DNA of 18,962 bases from Peptococcaceae bacterium (GCA_019420345.1 JAHZHI010000059.1:1-18962), one strand, 5' to 3'. Numbered from the stretch's first letter, positions 6,866 to 15,547 are shown. Notes: a model not told the origin generated them from the sequence alone. Made by a program: numbers and translations.

Positions 6866-8281
6866 TTATTTACGTTTTTTCTTCTTTGGCATCACATGAA
6901 TGGCTTCGCCAAGAAGTTCTTCAATAGCCTCGCCAACCCCTTCATTATAAGTTGGGTGAGGACGAATGGCCTTAACCATCTGTTCTGCAGTCATGTTATT
7001 GGCAATGGCAACCGCCATTTCACTGATCATATCTGTCGCGCGTGCACACATCATCTGTGCACCAACCAAGCGATGATCATCAGCGCGTGCAACCACTTTA
7101 ATAAAGCCGCGGTCCTCACGCGTAATCAAGGATTTCCCATTGCCGCCCATGATATATTTGCCAACAATCACATCAAGCCCAGTGGTCTTTGCTTCATCTT
7201 CAGTAATCCCAACGGATGCGATTTCCGGATTGGTATACACGCAAGCTGGTACAACATCAAGATCAATGCTGCCTTCTTTTCCTGCAAGATGCTCAACCGT
7301 CACAATACCTTGTGCACTGGCGGTGTGAGCCAGCTGCATCCCAATGACACAGTCGCCAATAGCGTACACGCCTGGAATAGAGCTTTGGAAATGTTCATCC
7401 ACAAGAATGCGCCCGCGTTCCATATCTGGCGTTGCATCTTCTGCAAACAGTCCCTTTGTGTTTGGACCACGGCCCACAGAACAAAGCACATATTGTGCAG
7501 ACACCGATTTTTCTTCATCTTTTTGCACAAAGTGAACCGCTGTCAATTCGCCGTCTTCTTCCAAGCCTTTAACCATGGCATTGGTGTAAATATCCACGCC
7601 GCGTTTCTTCATAATCATTTTCAGGTTCTGGCTGATTTCACGGTCCATATTTGGAAGAATGCGGTCCATCCCTTCAATGATGGTCACCTTTGTGCCAAAG
7701 TAAGAAAAGGCATTGGCAAATTCCACACCAATGACACCACCGCCAATAATAGCAATGGAATCTGGACGCTCACGCAGCTTAAACAACTCATCACTTGAAA
7801 TGACACCCGGTAATTTCATACCTGGGATGTTCAGTACAACCGGCTTGGAACCGGCTGCAAGGATGATATTATCAGCAGTATAAACGGTCACACTGCCATC
7901 TGCCGCAGTGACATGCACCTCTTTACCGGCATGGAGTACACCGCGTCCGCGGATCATATCGACGCCATTGCCCTTGAAGAGCTGCTCGACGCCGCCGACC
8001 AACTGAGTAATGACGCCCTGCTTGTAATCGATGATCTTTTCATAATCAAATCGAACATTTTCGGCCATGATGCCAAATTGCTCTGCATCTTTCATTTCTT
8101 CATACAACGTTGCTGCGTGAATCATGGCTTTGGCTGGAATACAGCCACGATTTAGGCACGTCCCGCCAACTTCGCGTTCTTCAACGACAGCCGTACGAAT
8201 GCCTAATTTTGCAGCTTTGATGGCTGCAACATACCCGCCAGGACCAGCCCCAACAACGATCAATTCATAATGATTTTCCAA
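6866..8281 (-). CDS. lpdA: Dihydrolipoyl dehydrogenase (glycine cleavage L protein)
   Basis: FAD-dependent disulfide oxidoreductase of 471 residues that reoxidises the dihydrolipoyl arm of GcvH and passes electrons to NAD+. Visible are the FAD-binding GAGPGGYVAA near the N-terminus, the redox-active cysteine pair Cys42/Cys47 in GGTCLNRGCIPAKAM, the NAD-binding IGGGVIGVEFA, the second FAD motif VYAIGDC, and the C-terminal HPTYNE carrying the catalytic His-Glu pair. The C-terminus ends in a basic PKKKKRK tail. The start is a TTG codon at 8281, placed by a perfect AAGGAGG eight bases upstream; no ATG exists before the FAD motif. No N-terminal lipoyl domain is present. It lies 38 bases after lplA, so it is very probably dedicated to the glycine cleavage complex. 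Confidence 0.95.
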   Translation of the reverse strand: MENHYELIVVGAGPGGYVAAIKAAKLGIRTAVVEEREVGGTCLNRGCIPAKAMIHAATLYEEMKDAEQFGIMAENVRFDYEKIIDYKQGVITQLVGGVEQLFKGNGVDMIRGRGVLHAGKEVHVTAADGSVTVYTADNIILAAGSKPVVLNIPGMKLPGVISSDELFKLRERPDSIAIIGGGVIGVEFANAFSYFGTKVTIIEGMDRILPNMDREISQNLKMIMKKRGVDIYTNAMVKGLEEDGELTAVHFVQKDEEKSVSAQYVLCSVGRGPNTKGLFAEDATPDMERGRILVDEHFQSSIPGVYAIGDCVIGMQLAHTASAQGIVTVEHLAGKEGSIDLDVVPACVYTNPEIASVGITEDEAKTTGLDVIVGKYIMGGNGKSLITREDRGFIKVVARADDHRLVGAQMMCARATDMISEMAVAIANNMTAEQMVKAIRPHPTYNEGVGEAIEELLGEAIHVMPKKKKRK

Positions 8282-8319
8282 TTCTCAAGCCTCCTTCATA
8301 AAAATATACACTAAAGCAC

Positions 8320-9315
8320 TCAACATTCAACGGTCGACAGCCACTCTGTCAAATCCTGTTTTGGCTGTACTGCATCTTCCGACACGGTTAGCACCTTGAC
8401 CGCCTCTGCAAGCGCGCGGCTTTCATAACGCGTACCTGGCAGAGCAGCGTTCAGCGCGTCAATGAAGTCTGGCAGCAGTGCATCAGAATACACCTGTGCA
8501 TCGTACACATGTCCATTCTCGATCTGCAGCTCAATGTCCACGCGACCCCATGGAAAGCGCTGGCCAAAACTGTTATCAAACACAAACTTACGGCCAAAAT
8601 TCCAGTCCCAATCCTCATAACGTGCTTGCAAATTGGCCCATTCTTCAGCATCAACCGCCGAAAGTGCCATCTTATCAGGATTGCCTGCGTAAACATCGGC
8701 AAAAGCCTCACACATAGCTGCTTTCAGTTTCTCCGCATCAAGCGTTGGACACACTTCCACGAGATTCAATACCCGTGATTTTACCGAAGATACCCCTTTG
8801 CTCTGCAATTTTTCTTTTGACACATTGAGGTATTTCGCCATTTTTTCACCATCCACCTGCATCAACAAGGTGCCATGATGATAGCAGCGTCCAGCATGTT
8901 CATAAAATGCGTTGCCTGATACCTTGCGGCCATCAACCAAAATATCATTGCGACCGGATTTCTCCGCTTCAATCCCTAAACGCTGCAGTCCACGCAGAAT
9001 CACTTCCAACTGCTTGGCAACATCATAACGAGCTTTGTGCGCCAAAAAGGTGAAATTCAAATTTCCCAGATCATGGTATACTGCGCCACCACCGGAAAGA
9101 CGGCGGGCGAGATGCCCGCCGTCGGCTTCCAGTGTGCTGATATTGCATTCTTTCCAAGCATTTTGATTCTTGCCAACGACCACAGTATGCTGGTTTTGCC
9201 AGAGATAAAGGATCACCTCATCCTCTGCAACATGGTCCAGCAACCAGTTTTCAAGCGCAAGATTTTTATAAGGATTGGTGCTGTCGCTCTCAATAATTGT
9301 TAAGCGATTGTTCAT
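8320..9315 (-). CDS. lplA: Lipoate--protein ligase A
   Basis: Protein of 331 residues that activates free lipoate with ATP and attaches it to the lipoyl lysine of acceptor proteins; here GcvH, in the same operon, is the obvious target. The catalytic domain shows RRLSGGGAVYHDLGNLNF (lipoyl-AMP binding), GRNDILVDGRKVSGNAF containing the catalytic-lysine region, and YHHGTLL. The C-terminal part, from about residue 245 on (WGRVDIELQIENGHV onward), is the accessory domain of full-length LplA, so this should be a complete ligase rather than an octanoyltransferase-type relative. It starts at ATG 9315 only 11 bases after gcvPB, with an AGAGG site overlapping that gap. Presence of a salvage ligase suggests reliance on scavenged lipoate. 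Confidence 0.93.
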   Translation of the reverse strand: MNNRLTIIESDSTNPYKNLALENWLLDHVAEDEVILYLWQNQHTVVVGKNQNAWKECNISTLEADGGHLARRLSGGGAVYHDLGNLNFTFLAHKARYDVAKQLEVILRGLQRLGIEAEKSGRNDILVDGRKVSGNAFYEHAGRCYHHGTLLMQVDGEKMAKYLNVSKEKLQSKGVSSVKSRVLNLVEVCPTLDAEKLKAAMCEAFADVYAGNPDKMALSAVDAEEWANLQARYEDWDWNFGRKFVFDNSFGQRFPWGRVDIELQIENGHVYDAQVYSDALLPDFIDALNAALPGTRYESRALAEAVKVLTVSEDAVQPKQDLTEWLSTVEC

Positions 9316-9326
9316 CAGCGCCTCTT

Positions 9327-10760
9327 TCAGTCTTCAAATTCAAATTTTACTACTGGGTGACGTGCAGCTTCTACTTCATCCAAGCGGCCAACAGGCGTCG
9401 TTACAGGTGCAGCATGAAGTGCTTCTGGCTGATCGTACGCCATTTGATAAAGGTTGCGGAACACTTCGATGGCATGATCAAGGGTTTCACGAGATTCGGT
9501 TTCTGTTGGTTCAACCATAAGTGCTTCGTGAACGATAAGTGGGAAGTACATTGTAGGCGGATGAATGTGATTATCCAGCAAGCCTTTTGCAACATCTGTT
9601 GCAATGCATCCCGTTTCTTTCTTCATGCGTGACAGATCCATAACGAATTCGTGCATGCAAGTGGTGTCGTATGCCATGTCATAGAGATCATGGAGACCAA
9701 CGCGCATGTAATTGGCATTAAGCACAGCATTGGCGCTGGCTTCTGGAATGCCTTCGCGGCCAAGCGTGGTGATGTAGGTAAGTGCGCGAACGTCAACAAG
9801 GAAGTTGCCATAGAAGCTCTTCATATCACCGATGCTCTGAGAAGGTTTTACGAAATGACGTTCCCCTTCACCGCCTTCAACCAACAGGTTTGGCAGGAAG
9901 TCTGCGAGAATGGCTTTGCAGCCAACAGGGCCGGAACCAGGACCACCGCCGCCGTGAGGCGTGGAGAAGGTCTTATGCAGATTCAAATGCACCACGTCAA
10001 AGCCCATGTCGCCTGGACGTGCCCAACCCATAACCGCATTCAAGTTTGCACCATCATAGTAGCAAAGACCGCCGCATTCATGAACCATATCAGTAATGGC
10101 ACGAATGTTAGGGTCAAAGAGACCAACAGTATTAGGATTGGTCAGCATAAGGCCGGCCACTTCATCAGTGCAGACAGCTTTCAGTTTTTCAAGGTCAACA
10201 CAACCATCCGGACCAGATTCAACATTGATGATTTCATACCCACACATAGATGCACTGGCAGGGTTGGTACCATGTGCAGAGTCTGGAACAATAACTTTCG
10301 TACGTTTATTATCGCCACGTGCAGTATGATAAGCCTTAATAAGGAGAAGCCCAGTGAATTCACCATGTGCACCAGCTGCAGGCTGCAGGGTCAAATGATC
10401 CATACCGGTGATTTCACACAAACTCTGTTCCAACGTCTGAATGACTTCTAATGCCCCTTGTACAGTATGTGCTGGCTGCAATGGATGAATAGCTGCAAAT
10501 CCAGGAAGATTTGACATTTCTTCATTCAAGCGAGGATTATATTTCATGGTGCAGCTGCCAAGTGGATAGAACCCATCATTGACACCATGGCACTTTTTAG
10601 CCAATTCTGTATAGTGACGGCTCAGGTCAACTTCACTGATTTCAGGCAGATGCAGCTTGCTTTCGCGAGCATCCTTTGCGGACACTTCTACAACTGGAAC
10701 ATCGCAGGATGGGATAATGTCCATACCACGGCCCGGTCTGCTCTTTTCAAATACCAACAT
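9327..10760 (-). CDS. gcvPB: Glycine dehydrogenase (decarboxylating) subunit 2
   Basis: PLP-bearing half of the two-subunit P protein, 477 residues. It decarboxylates glycine and transfers the aminomethyl group to lipoyl-GcvH. The PLP Schiff-base lysine is Lys263 in HLNLHKTFSTPHGGGGPG. Other conserved blocks are YPLGSCTMKYNPR, QPAAGAHGEFTG, PDSAHGTNPASA and YYDGANLNA. The start is ATG 10760. Its ribosome binding site (AAGGAGG) is inside the last codons of gcvPA and its ATG begins one base after the gcvPA TGA (TGAGATG), a clear case of translational coupling that keeps the two subunits in equal amounts. Confidence 0.97.
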   Translation of the reverse strand: MLVFEKSRPGRGMDIIPSCDVPVVEVSAKDARESKLHLPEISEVDLSRHYTELAKKCHGVNDGFYPLGSCTMKYNPRLNEEMSNLPGFAAIHPLQPAHTVQGALEVIQTLEQSLCEITGMDHLTLQPAAGAHGEFTGLLLIKAYHTARGDNKRTKVIVPDSAHGTNPASASMCGYEIINVESGPDGCVDLEKLKAVCTDEVAGLMLTNPNTVGLFDPNIRAITDMVHECGGLCYYDGANLNAVMGWARPGDMGFDVVHLNLHKTFSTPHGGGGPGSGPVGCKAILADFLPNLLVEGGEGERHFVKPSQSIGDMKSFYGNFLVDVRALTYITTLGREGIPEASANAVLNANYMRVGLHDLYDMAYDTTCMHEFVMDLSRMKKETGCIATDVAKGLLDNHIHPPTMYFPLIVHEALMVEPTETESRETLDHAIEVFRNLYQMAYDQPEALHAAPVTTPVGRLDEVEAARHPVVKFEFED

Positions 10761-10761
10761 C

Positions 10762-12078
10762 TCAGCCCACCTCCTTCACAATACGGACAACATCGTCCAT
10801 TTCATCCTTTGTATTCATTTCGGTGCAGCACCAGAGAATACGATGGTCATCCAATGGATACCCACCAAGGATGTCTTCTGCTTCAAGCGCTGCCAAAATC
10901 TTGTCAGCTGGCACATCGCTGGAGGTCACAAATTCATTAAAGAAATCGCCCTTGTTTTCCAGCTTCAGTCCTGCTTTCACAAGACCATCAGCGAGATAAT
11001 GCGCCTTAGAAATGGACTGAGTAGCCACTTCTTTCAGGCCTTTGTTGCCCATTGTGGAAAGGTATACGCCAACAGCCAACGCACAAAGTGCTTGGTTGGA
11101 GCAGATGTTACTGGATGCTTTTTCACGACGGATATGCTGTTCACGCGCTTGCAGCGTCAATACATAACCAACTTTTCCATTTGCATCATGGGTTTGCCCA
11201 ACAATACGGCCAGGAAGATTACGCATAAGCTTCTGAGTGGTAGCCATGAACCCAACATATGGACCACCAAAACCAAGAGGCAGCCCCAGCGGCTGACCAT
11301 CGCCAACAGCAATATCAGCACCATATTCACGAGGCGTTTTAAGAAGAGCAAGTGTCATTGGGTTCACACCCATAATGAATTTTGCTTTTTTAGCATGTGC
11401 AATTTCACCGATGGCAGCTGCATCTTCGATGTTGCCAAAGTAATTTGGCTGCTGAATGTAAACACTAGCGGTATTATCATCCACTGCAGCTTTGATTCCT
11501 TCGATATCCGTCAGGCCGTCAGCAGTTGGAGGCACAATCACGACTTCCATATTGTTGCCAAACGTGTATGTTTTGATGGTTTCCAAAACATATGGGTTGG
11601 CTGCCCCAGAAACAACTGCTTTTTTCTGCTTTCTGCCATAGCACATAGACAACGCTTCTGCTGCGGCACTAGCACCATCATAAACAGACGCATTGCTGAC
11701 ATCCATGCCGGTCAAATCACAGATGTAAGTCTGATATTCAAAGATCGACTGCAGAATCCCCTGGCTGATTTCAGCCTGGTAAGGGGTATATGCTGTTTGC
11801 AGGTTTTCCTTAGAAAGCACACTCTTAACCATGGCAGGAACATAATGATTGTAAGCACCTGCCCCGCGGAAAATGTGAGGGAAAATCTTGTTCTTTTCCG
11901 ACATTGCGGTGATAATGCGACGGGTTTCCAATTCACTCTTGCCTTCAGGCAAATTGAGCGATTCTTTCAATTTCAAATCGTCAGGGATGACACTAAACAT
12001 ATCATCAAAAGAGTCATAACCACAGGCTTTCAACATTTCCTGACGTTCTTCATTGGTATTAGGCACATAGCTGCCCAT
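10762..12078 (-). CDS. gcvPA: Glycine dehydrogenase (decarboxylating) subunit 1
   Basis: Non-PLP-carrying half of the split P protein, 438 residues, the normal length. It corresponds to the N-terminal half of the fused GcvP found in proteobacteria and eukaryotes. It begins with the typical SYVPNTNEERQEML and contains FRGAGAYNHYVPA, TAYTPYQAEISQG, DVSNASVYDGASAAAEA and GDGQPLGLPLGFGGPYVG. It forms a heterotetramer with GcvPB. It starts at ATG 12078, 44 bases after gcvH, and ends one base before gcvPB. Confidence 0.97.
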   Translation of the reverse strand: MGSYVPNTNEERQEMLKACGYDSFDDMFSVIPDDLKLKESLNLPEGKSELETRRIITAMSEKNKIFPHIFRGAGAYNHYVPAMVKSVLSKENLQTAYTPYQAEISQGILQSIFEYQTYICDLTGMDVSNASVYDGASAAAEALSMCYGRKQKKAVVSGAANPYVLETIKTYTFGNNMEVVIVPPTADGLTDIEGIKAAVDDNTASVYIQQPNYFGNIEDAAAIGEIAHAKKAKFIMGVNPMTLALLKTPREYGADIAVGDGQPLGLPLGFGGPYVGFMATTQKLMRNLPGRIVGQTHDANGKVGYVLTLQAREQHIRREKASSNICSNQALCALAVGVYLSTMGNKGLKEVATQSISKAHYLADGLVKAGLKLENKGDFFNEFVTSSDVPADKILAALEAEDILGGYPLDDHRILWCCTEMNTKDEMDDVVRIVKEVG

Positions 12079-12122
12079 AGGGTATCACCATCCTTCGTAT
12101 CGTTTATAGGGAAAAGAGATGA

Positions 12123-12500
12123 TTATTCGAGGCCTTCAACGAATGCCTTATATTCTTCAGCGTTCATGAGGCCATCGGCTTCTTTATAATCGCTGACCTT
12201 GATGAACCAGGCATCGTATGGTGCTTCGTTAATCTTTTCTGGAGAATCCAGCAATTCTTCATTAATTTCAGCAACAGTACCGTCTACAGGGCTCAGTACA
12301 TCACTGACAGCTTTAACAGATTCAACATCGGCAAAGGTTTCACCAGCAGTCACTTCATCGCCTTCTTCTGGAAGGTTGACAAATACGAGATCGCCCAATT
12401 CACTTTGTGCATAGTCAGTGATCCCGACAACCGCTACATCACCTTCAACAAGTACCCATTCATGATCTTCAGAATAACGCAGTTCATCTCTAATTTCCAT
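12123..12500 (-). CDS. gcvH: Glycine cleavage system H protein
   Basis: Lipoyl carrier of 125 residues that shuttles the aminomethyl intermediate between P, T and L proteins. The N-terminus (LRYSEDHEWV) is the family hallmark and the lipoylated residue is Lys63 in ESVKAVSD. GITDYAQSELGDLVFV and the acidic C-terminus are also typical. The start is ATG 12500, with AAGGAAG about eight bases upstream; the six additional residues of the longer frame (from 12518) precede this site. It lies between gcvT (74 bases upstream) and gcvPA. Confidence 0.97.
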   Translation of the reverse strand: MEIRDELRYSEDHEWVLVEGDVAVVGITDYAQSELGDLVFVNLPEEGDEVTAGETFADVESVKAVSDVLSPVDGTVAEINEELLDSPEKINEAPYDAWFIKVSDYKEADGLMNAEEYKAFVEGLE

Positions 12501-12574
12501 TTCAGTTCTTCCTTTCATGTTTTCCTAATATAAGTGTCTCTAATGGTTCACGGACAGAGTCCATGAAAAAAAAT

Positions 12575-13657
12575 TTATTTTTCTCTCTTATAGAATGGCA
12601 GTGGAACCACTTCAGCAGCAACACGACGTCCACGTACTTCAACTTCTACAACATCGCCAACGTCCACGCTGTCTTTTTCAACCAATGCCATAGCCACTGG
12701 ATGTCCTAAGAATGGGCAGTGCGTACCAGAAGTCGTCACGCCAATTTGTTTGTCACCAGCAAAGACAGGTTCAGATTCACGGATAATGCCACGTCCAGTA
12801 ACCTTAAGACCAACACGTTTGCGTGCTGCAGGCTGTTCCAGCGCAGCTTTGCCAATGAAATCGTCTTTGTCCATCTTTACGGCAAAGCCCAATCCAGTTT
12901 CTAAAGGAGAAACTGTTTCGTTCATTTCATGACCATACAGAGGCATTGCAGCTTCCATGCGCAGTGTATCACGAGCACCAAGGCCGCATGGCAAAAGGCC
13001 ATATTCTTCGCCAGCTTCCATAACTTTGTTCCAAAGCTCTACCACATCACTGGCTGCACAATACAGTTCAACACCGTCTTCACCCGTGTACCCTGTTTTT
13101 GATACCACACAAGGAATGCCAGCAACTTCGCCTTCCATGACAGCATGATAATATTTTGCTGGAATGTTTTCTTCGCTGGTCAGCTTACGCAAGATATCCA
13201 TTGCTTTTGGTCCCTGCAGCGCCAACTGGCCCCATTCATCACTGACATCAGTAAAGGTTGCATCGCCAAATTCGTGTTCCTTCATCCAGGCAAAATCTTT
13301 GTCCTTATTGGATGCGTTCACAACGAGAAAATAATCATTATCGGCTTTCTTGTAAACGATCAAATCATCTACGCAACCACCATTGTCATAGCACATAACA
13401 GTATAGCGCGCCTGGCCATCTACCATGTTACCAAACTTATTGGTAAGAATTTTTTCCAGGTTTGCCAGTGCATCTGGACCCTGCAATGTAATTTCACCCA
13501 TATGACTAACATCAAAGAGCCCTGCTTTTTCACGTACAGCCATATGTTCTGCAATGACACCAGCCTTATACTGCACTGGCATAGAAAATCCTCCAAATGG
13601 AACCATCTTCCCACCAGCAGCAACATGAGTGTCATACAACGGTGTTTTTTTGTCCAT
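12575..13657 (-). CDS. gcvT: Aminomethyltransferase (glycine cleavage T protein)
   Basis: Protein of 360 residues that transfers the methylene group from aminomethyl-lipoyl-GcvH to THF, releasing ammonia. It begins with KKTPLYDTHVAAGGKMVPFGGFSMPVQY and carries AGLFDVSHMGEI, the conserved ALQGPKA block, TGYTGEDGVELYC and CGLGARDTLRMEAAMPLYGHE, all diagnostic of GcvT; the Asp in LGARDTLR matches the usual catalytic aspartate. It is the first gene of the operon, preceded by AAAGGAGG and by a strong promoter whose predicted start gives a leader of only about 40 bases. Confidence 0.97.
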   Translation of the reverse strand: MDKKTPLYDTHVAAGGKMVPFGGFSMPVQYKAGVIAEHMAVREKAGLFDVSHMGEITLQGPDALANLEKILTNKFGNMVDGQARYTVMCYDNGGCVDDLIVYKKADNDYFLVVNASNKDKDFAWMKEHEFGDATFTDVSDEWGQLALQGPKAMDILRKLTSEENIPAKYYHAVMEGEVAGIPCVVSKTGYTGEDGVELYCAASDVVELWNKVMEAGEEYGLLPCGLGARDTLRMEAAMPLYGHEMNETVSPLETGLGFAVKMDKDDFIGKAALEQPAARKRVGLKVTGRGIIRESEPVFAGDKQIGVTTSGTHCPFLGHPVAMALVEKDSVDVGDVVEVEVRGRRVAAEVVPLPFYKREK

Positions 13658-13702
13658 ACATTTTCCTCCTTTAATTCATAAATTGCTAATATTACGACTT
13701 TC

Positions 13703-13731
13703 ATTATAAAAGAAAAGAAGAAATCCTTCAA
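13703..13731 (-). promoter_or_regulatory. Promoter of the gcvT operon
   Basis: TTGAAG (13726-13731) and a perfect TATAAT (13703-13708) on the minus strand are exactly 17 bases apart, about 45 bases before gcvT. The promoter is embedded in the 3' arm and tail of the symporter gene's terminator hairpin. The leader is too short to hold a glycine riboswitch. Confidence 0.75.
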
Positions 13732-13762
13732 CACATTCAGTGAAGAAGAATTCCTCCTTTCT
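13706..13762 (-). terminator. Terminator of the AGCS symporter gene, overlapping the gcv promoter
   Basis: On the minus strand the arm at 13741-13762 pairs with the arm at 13711-13730 around a 10-base loop: about 12 outer pairs including two G-T wobbles, a small internal loop, then about 7 inner pairs. TTTTATAA follows. The T-rich tail also supplies the -10 box of the gcv promoter. Confidence 0.65.
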
Positions 13763-13793
13763 ATTACCAAAGATTCACTAACACACTACTGAT

Positions 13794-15311
13794 TTAAGCT
13801 TCTGCCTTTGGTGGAGCAGTGGATGCAATATCCTCAGCAGTATATTCACCATCAGCGCCCGTCAAAGTAGGCAGACCCTTTTCAACATTGTTGAAGTAAC
13901 GTTTGGTTTCCCTAATAACAACTGTGGACAGGAAGGCCAAACCAATCAAGTTAGGGATTGCCATGAGACCATTAAACGTATCGGAAACGTTCCAGATGAT
14001 TTCCAGACCGCCAATGCAGCCAACGTAAACGATGACAACGTATACAAGACGATAAGCAATTGCCACAAAGTGACGTACGCTTGCACTTCTATGACGGAAC
14101 AGGAAGCCTAATGCAGTTTCACCATAGTAGCTCCAGCCGAGAAGAGTGGACAGAGCAAACATGATAATACCGATTGTAACAACGATAGAACCAATATTGA
14201 ACCAAGGCAGCGCACCATTGAAGCATGCCAAGGACAGAGGCGCACCATTCAGACCAGAGAGCCACATTGGATCGCCATTTGCATCCTGAGAAGTCAAAAT
14301 TACAAGTGCGGTCAATGTGCAGATCAAGAAGGATACGGTGAATACTTCGAAAATACCCCAGAGACCTTGTTCAACAGGGTCTTTAGTGGAAGAAGCAGCA
14401 TGGGCCATAGGTGCAGAACCAAGACCAGCTTCGTTCGCGAATACACCACGTGCAATACCATATTTGATAGCAGCGCCAATGGTAATACCAACTGCGCCAC
14501 CGCCAACAGCGTCAGGGCTGAAAGCACCAACGAAAATGCTGTAAATTGCATGAGGGATCTGATCATATTGAATAACGATTGCAATGATGGCACAGAGAAG
14601 GTAGAACAATGCCATGAAAGGTACGAGTTTTTCAGTAACCTTTGCAATACCATTGATCCCGCCAAGGATTACAACCAAAACGATAATTGCAAGAATGATA
14701 CCAGTAATATTAACAGGAACGCCAAATGTATCATTTAAAGAACTAGCAATAGAGTTCCCTTGAGTCAGATTCCCGATACCGAAGCAAGCAATTGCAGCAA
14801 AGATCGCAAACAATACGGCTAACACTTTCCCTAAAACGCCTTGCCAACCAGGACGACTGCCAAGACCATTGTGGAGGTAGTACATTGGACCACCCGTGTA
14901 CATGCCCATATCATTCTTTTCACGGAATTTTAATGCAAGCGTAATTTCGGAGTACTTGGTCATCATACCACCTGCAGCTGCAATCCACATCCAGAAGATT
15001 GCCCCAGGACCCCCGATAGTAATAGCTGTTGCAATACCTACAATATTACCGGTCCCGATCGTTGACGCCAAAGCGGTCGCCATTGCCTGGAAAGGGGTAA
15101 TATTGTTACCATCTTTTGTGGAAGAACCACCTTTCAGTGCCCCACCAATGGTACGTTTGAAAACAAAGCCCAGTTTACGGAACTGAAGACCTTTGCTCCA
15201 GAAGGTCATGACATAACCAAGACCTACCAGCAAAGCCAGCATAATCGGGCCCCAGACGAACCCATTGACGGCACGTTCAATGCCATCAGGGCCTAATAAC
15301 ATCTCATACAT
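13794..15311 (-). CDS. Alanine/glycine:cation symporter (AGCS family)
   Basis: Polytopic membrane protein of 505 residues of the sodium:alanine symporter family (Pfam Na_Ala_symp), importing alanine and/or glycine with Na+ or H+. The family signature GPGAIFWMWIAAAGGMMTKYSE, followed by GGPMYYL, is present, as are QAMATALASTIGTGNIVG and NEAGLGSAPMAHAASSTKDPVEQGLWGIFEVF. About ten or more hydrophobic segments run through the protein. The start is ATG 15311, with GGAGGAG six bases upstream; a longer reading from 15338 precedes that site. It lies immediately upstream of the glycine cleavage operon but has its own terminator, so it is co-located rather than co-transcribed, which argues that glycine is a main substrate. 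Its long leader contains a structured element. Confidence 0.95.
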   Translation of the reverse strand: MYEMLLGPDGIERAVNGFVWGPIMLALLVGLGYVMTFWSKGLQFRKLGFVFKRTIGGALKGGSSTKDGNNITPFQAMATALASTIGTGNIVGIATAITIGGPGAIFWMWIAAAGGMMTKYSEITLALKFREKNDMGMYTGGPMYYLHNGLGSRPGWQGVLGKVLAVLFAIFAAIACFGIGNLTQGNSIASSLNDTFGVPVNITGIILAIIVLVVILGGINGIAKVTEKLVPFMALFYLLCAIIAIVIQYDQIPHAIYSIFVGAFSPDAVGGGAVGITIGAAIKYGIARGVFANEAGLGSAPMAHAASSTKDPVEQGLWGIFEVFTVSFLICTLTALVILTSQDANGDPMWLSGLNGAPLSLACFNGALPWFNIGSIVVTIGIIMFALSTLLGWSYYGETALGFLFRHRSASVRHFVAIAYRLVYVVIVYVGCIGGLEIIWNVSDTFNGLMAIPNLIGLAFLSTVVIRETKRYFNNVEKGLPTLTGADGEYTAEDIASTAPPKAEA

Positions 15312-15346
15312 AATTTCTCCTCCAATCTTTCTACACACACTGTCTC

Positions 15347-15417
15347 AATTAACAACTTTTGCGTCCGAACCTTATTGCATTGTCCCCGGCATAACGTTCT
15401 TCCGCAACAGATTAATT
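15347..15417 (-). promoter_or_regulatory. Structured leader element of the AGCS gene (candidate cis-regulatory RNA)
   Basis: Read on the minus strand, nested complementary blocks form one long hairpin. AATTAA (15412-15417) pairs with TTAATT (15347-15352), TTGCG (15403-15407) with CGCAA (15359-15363), GAAC with GTTC and TTAT with ATAA; GC/GC close a loop reading CGGGGACAAT. The arms are separated by purine-rich internal loops (GAA opposite GGA, G opposite G). It lies 36 bases before the start codon and is not followed by a T-run. It matches no riboswitch consensus I know, including glycine. Whether it is regulatory is inference. Confidence 0.45.
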
Positions 15418-15518
15418 CCTTCAACTCGTCCTAATATGATGTATAATTGCCAGAGTTTTATTCGCTCTTGATCCATTTATCATTGTTGAACAAGTTTTCA
15501 GAATCTTATCATAAGACT

Positions 15519-15547
15519 ATGATGCCAAAATGCGTCAGAATTGTCAA
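15519..15547 (-). promoter_or_regulatory. Candidate promoter of the AGCS gene
   Basis: A perfect TTGACA (15542-15547) is followed after 17 bases by CATCAT (15519-15524), a four-of-six match to TATAAT. It would give a leader of about 200 bases that includes the folded element. Confidence 0.45.

Noticed and set aside
12545..12572. Hairpin (GGAC/GTCC) between gcvT and gcvH as a terminator
   Set aside because: The stem is only about four pairs plus a mismatch, and the T-rich stretch lies on the wrong side for minus-strand transcription.
15312..15520. Glycine riboswitch upstream of the AGCS gene
   Set aside because: The conserved core and paired-aptamer layout of the glycine riboswitch are not seen; a different fold is present.
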